In this document: positions 59,901-64,000 of the stretch, piece after piece
Numbering within the stretch: position 1 is the stretch's first letter
Layout: each line of letters opens with the position of its first letter
Source of the DNA: Halorarum salinum
GTDB lineage: Archaea; Halobacteriota; Halobacteria; Halobacteriales; Haloferacaceae
Length of the DNA stretch: 64,000 nt
Direction: 5' to 3'
NCBI RefSeq assembly: GCF_013402875.1
Contig: NZ_CP058579.1
Span: 1,240,001 to 1,304,000, forward strand
The notes under the pieces: model-generated
Told to the model about the DNA's origin: nothing
Databases searched by the model: none
What the model saw: only the letters and a program-made list of their open reading frames with translations
Translations under genes and position numbers: made by a program

Positions 59901-60683
59901 ATGGTCACGCTCTCCCCCCGCTCCCGGGCGTTCGCCGTCGGATACGGGCTCGGGATAACCGGCGTCGTCCTCGCGCTCCTGTTGACGCTCCCGGCCGTGC
60001 TCATGCTCTCGCTCGCGGGCACCGCGTCGACGGTCGCCCTCCTCCTCGTCAGCTTCGTCTTCGGACAGTACCTCCCGTTCATGGGCTTCCCGCTCCTGTA
60101 TCTCCGGCGCTGGCGGGGGATGGGCTGGGCCGACGTCCGGGAGTACCTCGGCGTCCGCGTCCCGACGATCCGGGAACTCGGCGTCGTCGTCGCGGGCTTC
60201 TTCGCGGTGCTGGGGCTGGCGTTCGGCACCATCCTCTTGGTCACGCAGGTGTTCGAGCTCACGCCCGCGCAGAACTCCACGGCCGAACTCGCGATGGACG
60301 CCCCCCGGGTCATCCCGCTGCTTATCGCCGCCTCCCTCCTCGTCATCGGGCCGTGCGAGGAGACGCTGTTCCGTGGCGGGGTCCAGAACCGGCTTCGCGA
60401 GTCGTTCTCCGCGCCCGTCGCCATCACCCTGGCGGCGGTGCTGTTCGCCGCGATCCACGTCACCGCGCTCACCGGCGGGCTCGAGGCCCGCGCGGTCACC
60501 ATCGGCATCCTGCTCGTCCCCAGCTTCGTCTTCGGCGCCGCCTACGAGTACACCGGCAACCTCGTCGTCCCGGCGCTCATCCACGGGATCTGGAACGCGT
60601 TCCTCTTCACCAGCCTGTACGTCTCGCTGAGGTTCGGGCCCGAGGGCGGCGCCGGGGCCGTGCTGCTCCCGCTGTTCGGCTGA
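59901..60683 (+). CDS. CPBP-family intramembrane metalloprotease (second of two)
   Basis: A 260-residue membrane protein with about seven hydrophobic segments. The signature is GPCEETLFRG (EExxxR), AAIHVTALTG (His) and LIHGIWNAFL (His). It is related in family to the gene at 20031 but without the acidic N-terminal extension. It probably forms a two-gene unit with the NUDIX gene. Substrate unknown. Confidence 0.88.
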   Translation: MVTLSPRSRAFAVGYGLGITGVVLALLLTLPAVLMLSLAGTASTVALLLVSFVFGQYLPFMGFPLLYLRRWRGMGWADVREYLGVRVPTIRELGVVVAGFFAVLGLAFGTILLVTQVFELTPAQNSTAELAMDAPRVIPLLIAASLLVIGPCEETLFRGGVQNRLRESFSAPVAITLAAVLFAAIHVTALTGGLEARAVTIGILLVPSFVFGAAYEYTGNLVVPALIHGIWNAFLFTSLYVSLRFGPEGGAGAVLLPLFG

Positions 60684-60751
60684 TCCGGTCCGGTTCCGTC
60701 GGGGACGTTCGGAGTAGCATGGATTGGTGAGTAACGCCAGGCGGACGCCTT

Positions 60752-60780
60752 CGAAAGCCCCCGCGGGTGTCGACTCTCGC
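60752..60780 (+). repeat. lone 5' end of the dispersed element
   Basis: CGAAAGCCCCCGCGGGTG followed by TCGACTCTCGCG. No matching 3' end (CTTTCAGTCCC) is found before tgtA, so this is a partial copy in the 340-bp gap between the CPBP and tgtA genes. Confidence 0.6.
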
Positions 60781-61026
60781 GCCACGTGGTCGTCCCGGTG
60801 CGACGTCGAACGCCGTCGACACCTCCCGAGGGTTCAAGTACCGGAACGGAACCAGACCGTCGCGTGACGTGACCGTCGTCGCGCGGCGTCTCGCGGTTGT
60901 GCGACACGGCGCCGCGCGCTCGGCGTCGACCGCCGCCGTCGACGCACCCCGTGTCGCCTGTCAGCCCGAACGGCGCGGACGCCGCCGAACGCAACCCTTA
61001 CCGACGGGCCGGCGGAACTCCCGGCC

Positions 61027-62523
61027 ATGCGCGACAACTTCGAGGTCCGCGACCAGGACGCCGCGGGCCGACTCGGGGAGCTGACCGTCCCCCGGGCGGG
61101 GGTCACCGTCGAGACGCCCGCGCTCCTCCCGGTCGTCAACCCGAACCTCCTCACCGTCGAACCCGCGCGCCTGGAGTCGGAGTTCGGCGCGGAGATCCTC
61201 ATCACCAACTCCTACATCGTCCGCAACGACGACGACCTCCGCGAACGGGCCGAGCGCGAGGGGCTCCACGAGATGCTCGGCTTCGAGGGCGCCATCATGA
61301 CCGACTCGGGGAGCTTCCAGCTCGCCGAGTACGGCGAGATCGACACGACGACCCGCGAGATACTCGCATTCCAGCGCGAGATCGGGAGCGACGTCGGCAC
61401 GCCCGTCGACGTCCCGACGCCGCCGGACGCCTCCCGCGAGCGGGCCGAGGCCGACCTGGAGACGACGGCCGAGGCGCTCGCCGACGCAGCGACCGTCGAC
61501 GTCGGCGACATGCTGGTGAACGCCCCGGTCCAGGGCGCCACCTACCCCGACCTCCGCGAGCGCGCCGGCCGCGAGGCCGCCGCGACCGACTTCGACGTGT
61601 TCCCGGTCGGCGCGGTGGTGCCGATGCTGAACGCCTACCGCTACGACGACATGGTGGACGCCGTCGCCGCGGCCAAGCGCGGTCTCGACGCGGACTGCCC
61701 GGTCCACCTGTTCGGCGCCGGCCACCCGATGATGTTCGCGCTGGCGGTCGCGCTCGGCTGCGACCTCTTCGACTCGGCGGCGTACGCCCTCTACGCCCGC
61801 GACGGCCGCTACCTCACGGTGTCCGGAACCGAACACCTGGACGACCTCGAGTACCTCCCGTGTTCGTGCCCCATCTGCCACGAGTACGACCCCGCCGGGC
61901 TGCGTGCGGCGGACGGCGACGAGCGGGAGCGCCTGCTCGCGGAACACAACCTCCACGTCACGTTCGAGGAGATGCGCCGCGTGAAGGGGGCGATCCGCGA
62001 CGGCGACCTGCTCGAACTCGTCGAGCAGCGCGCCCGGTCACACCCGGCGATGCTCGACGGCTACCGCGCGCTGCTGGACCACGCCCCCCAACTGGAGCGC
62101 GAGGACCACGCGAGCAAGGGGACGTTCTTCGCCGTCTCCCACGAGTCGGCGCGGCGACCCGAGGTGCGCCGCCACCAGGACCGGCTGGACAGGCTGGCCG
62201 TCCCCGACCGCCTGCTCCTCTCGGAGTACGGCGCGCCCTCGGGCCACGGGTACGACGAGGTGTGGCGGGTCGTCCCGCCGTTCGGCCCGTTCCCCCGCGC
62301 GCTCTCGGAGACGTACCCGCTCACCGCGGAGACGCCCGACCGGACCGACGCGGCAGCCGAGCGGGCCGCCGCGGAGGGGGTGGCCGCGCTGGTCGCCGCG
62401 AACCCGGACGCCGACGTCACACTGGCGCACGACGGCTGGCACGGCGACGCGCTCGCGCTCGTTCCGACGTCCGTGACGCTGGAGGACCTCTCCGCGCTGG
62501 GCGAGCGTAACGAAAGCCCCTAA
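61027..62523 (+). CDS. tgtA: tRNA-guanine(15) transglycosylase (archaeosine)
   Basis: A 498-residue enzyme that exchanges guanine-15 in archaeal tRNAs for preQ0, the first tRNA-bound step of archaeosine synthesis. Catalytic acid Asp93 lies in IMTDSGSFQ and the second conserved Asp in [13 protein letters not shown]. The zinc site is [10 protein letters not shown] plus the histidine in AEHNLH. The length corresponds to TgtA without the C-terminal PUA part, as in many haloarchaea. The stop is 24 bp before arcS, so the two genes form an operon. Confidence 0.95.
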   Translation: MRDNFEVRDQDAAGRLGELTVPRAGVTVETPALLPVVNPNLLTVEPARLESEFGAEILITNSYIVRNDDDLRERAEREGLHEMLGFEGAIMTDSGSFQLAEYGEIDTTTREILAFQREIGSDVGTPVDVPTPPDASRERAEADLETTAEALADAATVDVGDMLVNAPVQGATYPDLRERAGREAAATDFDVFPVGAVVPMLNAYRYDDMVDAVAAAKRGLDADCPVHLFGAGHPMMFALAVALGCDLFDSAAYALYARDGRYLTVSGTEHLDDLEYLPCSCPICHEYDPAGLRAADGDERERLLAEHNLHVTFEEMRRVKGAIRDGDLLELVEQRARSHPAMLDGYRALLDHAPQLEREDHASKGTFFAVSHESARRPEVRRHQDRLDRLAVPDRLLLSEYGAPSGHGYDEVWRVVPPFGPFPRALSETYPLTAETPDRTDAAAERAAAEGVAALVAANPDADVTLAHDGWHGDALALVPTSVTLEDLSALGERNESP

Positions 62524-62547
62524 CCCGTCCATCGCGCACGGCCGGGC

Positions 62548-64000
62548 ATGACCGACTACTTCGAGATCCACGAGCGGGACGGCGCCGCCCGACTCGGGGA
62601 GCTCCGGCTCTCCTCGCCGGTGACCACTCCGGCCCTGGTGGACGGGGAGGCGGAGCGCGCCGCCGGGGACGGGACGGGGACGCGCGTCCCGCTCCGCGAC
62701 GCGGGCTCGCTCTGGGGCGCCGACCGCGAGGTGCCCGAGGGGGACTCCGACGCCCTGACGGTGCTTCCCCACCGGGCGTTCCCCGCGGGCACGCGCGACC
62801 CGGTCGTGGAGTCGTTCGCCGTCGAGTACCCCGACGTCGACGCGCCGACCGCGGCCGTCGTCAAGAGCGACGCGGCGGGGGCGGCCGGCGCCGCCGGGGC
62901 GCCGGTGGACGCATACGTCCTCGCGGACGCGCAGGGGTTCGTCGGCCACGCCTCGGCGTTCGTCGACGCCGTGATCGCCGTGCGCGAGGCCGTTCCTGCT
63001 GACACCGCGCTGTATCTCTCGGGAGTGGCGACGCCGGCCAACGCCGCGACGCTGGCGTACGCGGGCGTCGACCTGCTCGACGCGAAGCGGGCGCGGATCA
63101 AGGGGTCACAGGGGAAGTATCTCGCGACCGACGACGAACGCTTCCTCGAGGACCTCGAGGAGCTACCGTGCTCGTGTCCGGCGTGCCAGGTGCCGCGCGA
63201 GGAGTTCGACCGGCTCGACTGCGAGGAGCACAACGTGAACGTGCTTGCAGGCGAACTCCGCCGGGTCCGCCAGCGGATCCAGGAGGGCCGCCTGCGCGAC
63301 TACGTCGAGGGGCAGGCGCGCCACGAGCAGTGGCTCACCGCGACGTTCCGCGAACTGGACGGGCAGTACGGCTACCTGGAGGAGCGGACGCCGCTCGTCC
63401 GGGATTCCGAGCTGACGGCGGCGACGGAGGACACCCTCCGGCGGGTGGAGATCCAGCGGTTCGCCGAGCGCGTCACCGGGCGGTACGTGAACCGCTTCCG
63501 GAACCCGCTGGTGCTGGTGCCGTGCTCGGCGACGAAGCCGTACTCCGAGAGCCAGAGCCACGCGCAGTTCCACGACGCCGTCCAGTACCGGGCGCACCTC
63601 GCGTCGATGACCTCGCCCATCGGGGTCGTGCCGCAGGAACTCGAACTCACCTACCCCGCACAGCACTACGACACCGTGGTGACCGGGCGGTGGAGCGAGG
63701 ACGAGAAGGAGTTCGTGGCCGCGGTGCTCGGCCGGTACCTCGAGCGGAACGAGTACCCGCGCGTGATCGCGCACGTCCCCGACGAGGGCTACCGCGACAT
63801 CTGCGAGCGCGTCGAGGCCGACGTCGACGTCCCGTTCGAGTACACCGTCGAGGAGCACCCGACGACGACCGACTCGATCTCGAACCTGATGTCGACGCTC
63901 GAGGGCGAGTTGAAGTACGGCAAGCGCGAGCGCCAGCACAACACGGTCCGCGCGCTGGCCGACTACATGCTCGGCGACGGGGCCGGCGACGACCTGTTCG
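62548..64000 (+). CDS. arcS: archaeosine synthase subunit alpha (partial at window end)
   Basis: The frame opens at the ATG 62548 (MTDYFEIHERDGAARLGEL) and stays open to the window end, at least 484 residues. The N-terminal part is Tgt-like with zinc cysteines LPCSCPACQ and the EEHNVNV histidine. The later FRNPLVLVPCSATKPYSESQ is the signature segment of ArcS, which adds an amino group or lysine to preQ0 in tRNA to make archaeosine. The end (a C-terminal PUA domain is usual) is outside the window. It follows tgtA, whose product it uses. Confidence 0.93.
   Translation, partial: MTDYFEIHERDGAARLGELRLSSPVTTPALVDGEAERAAGDGTGTRVPLRDAGSLWGADREVPEGDSDALTVLPHRAFPAGTRDPVVESFAVEYPDVDAPTAAVVKSDAAGAAGAAGAPVDAYVLADAQGFVGHASAFVDAVIAVREAVPADTALYLSGVATPANAATLAYAGVDLLDAKRARIKGSQGKYLATDDERFLEDLEELPCSCPACQVPREEFDRLDCEEHNVNVLAGELRRVRQRIQEGRLRDYVEGQARHEQWLTATFRELDGQYGYLEERTPLVRDSELTAATEDTLRRVEIQRFAERVTGRYVNRFRNPLVLVPCSATKPYSESQSHAQFHDAVQYRAHLASMTSPIGVVPQELELTYPAQHYDTVVTGRWSEDEKEFVAAVLGRYLERNEYPRVIAHVPDEGYRDICERVEADVDVPFEYTVEEHPTTTDSISNLMSTLEGELKYGKRERQHNTVRALADYMLGDGAGDDLF

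Overview
The window is a haloarchaeal chromosome segment. Evidence: very high GC, acidic proteins, Tat-type signals with RR and lipobox cysteines, leaderless genes with a TTTATA-like box about 25-30 bp upstream of the start, and archaea-specific genes (proteasome-activating nucleotidase, Pus10, TrmY, archaeosine TgtA/ArcS, aIF5B, Nob1, SecF-SecD). The nucleotidase start resembles Haloferax PanB as I remember it, so a Haloferacales-like organism is likely; the genus cannot be fixed from this sequence.

Layout. 0-2.1 kb: AT-rich accessory piece with a Tat-exported trypsin-like protease and a small membrane protein. 2.3-8.0 kb: hisS, a metallophosphoesterase, a PQQ-propeller lipoprotein, truA and an M28 peptidase. 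8.3-11.5 kb: a three-gene metal ABC importer with a palindromic candidate operator. 11.8-20 kb: pepF, panB, pdaD, a small conserved protein, infB, a PRC-barrel gene and nob1. 20-31.5 kb: CPBP protease, pgi, two conserved proteins, a decayed gene next to a possible intact relative, secF-secD, rnhB and pus10. 32-43 kb: amidohydrolase, a receiver/PAS protein with DNA-binding regulators, a second M28 peptidase, a chemoreceptor, an RCK-type membrane protein and gamma-glutamyltransferase. 44-47.6 kb: trmY and tRNA-Pro(CGG), followed by a lower-GC island of small genes separated by a hairpin repeat. 47.8-60.7 kb: histidine kinase, membrane and secreted proteins, ATP-grasp ligase, P-loop kinase, SDR, GNAT, TPP enzyme, arylsulfotransferase-like protein, NUDIX and a second CPBP protease. 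61-64 kb: tgtA and arcS, the latter cut by the window edge.

Functional themes. tRNA maturation is strongly represented: HisRS, TruA, Pus10 followed in pathway by TrmY (m1-pseudouridine-54), and TgtA followed by ArcS (archaeosine-15). Protein export and quality control (SecDF, Pan, PepF, two CPBP proteases, two M28 peptidases) is the second theme.

Most notable non-gene structure. (1) A dispersed hairpin element with fixed ends (CGAAAGCCCCCGCGG ... GGCCCCTTTCAGTCCC) and variable inverted-repeat arms sits in at least six intergenic regions; one copy carries its central segment in the opposite orientation, as expected of an invertible element. (2) Downstream of tRNA-Pro a different repeat of about 120-150 bp, with nested GGACC/GGTCC and GTCCG/CGGAC arms at conserved spacing, occurs three times plus a truncated fourth copy, roughly every 600 bp between single small genes. 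This resembles a gene-cassette array.
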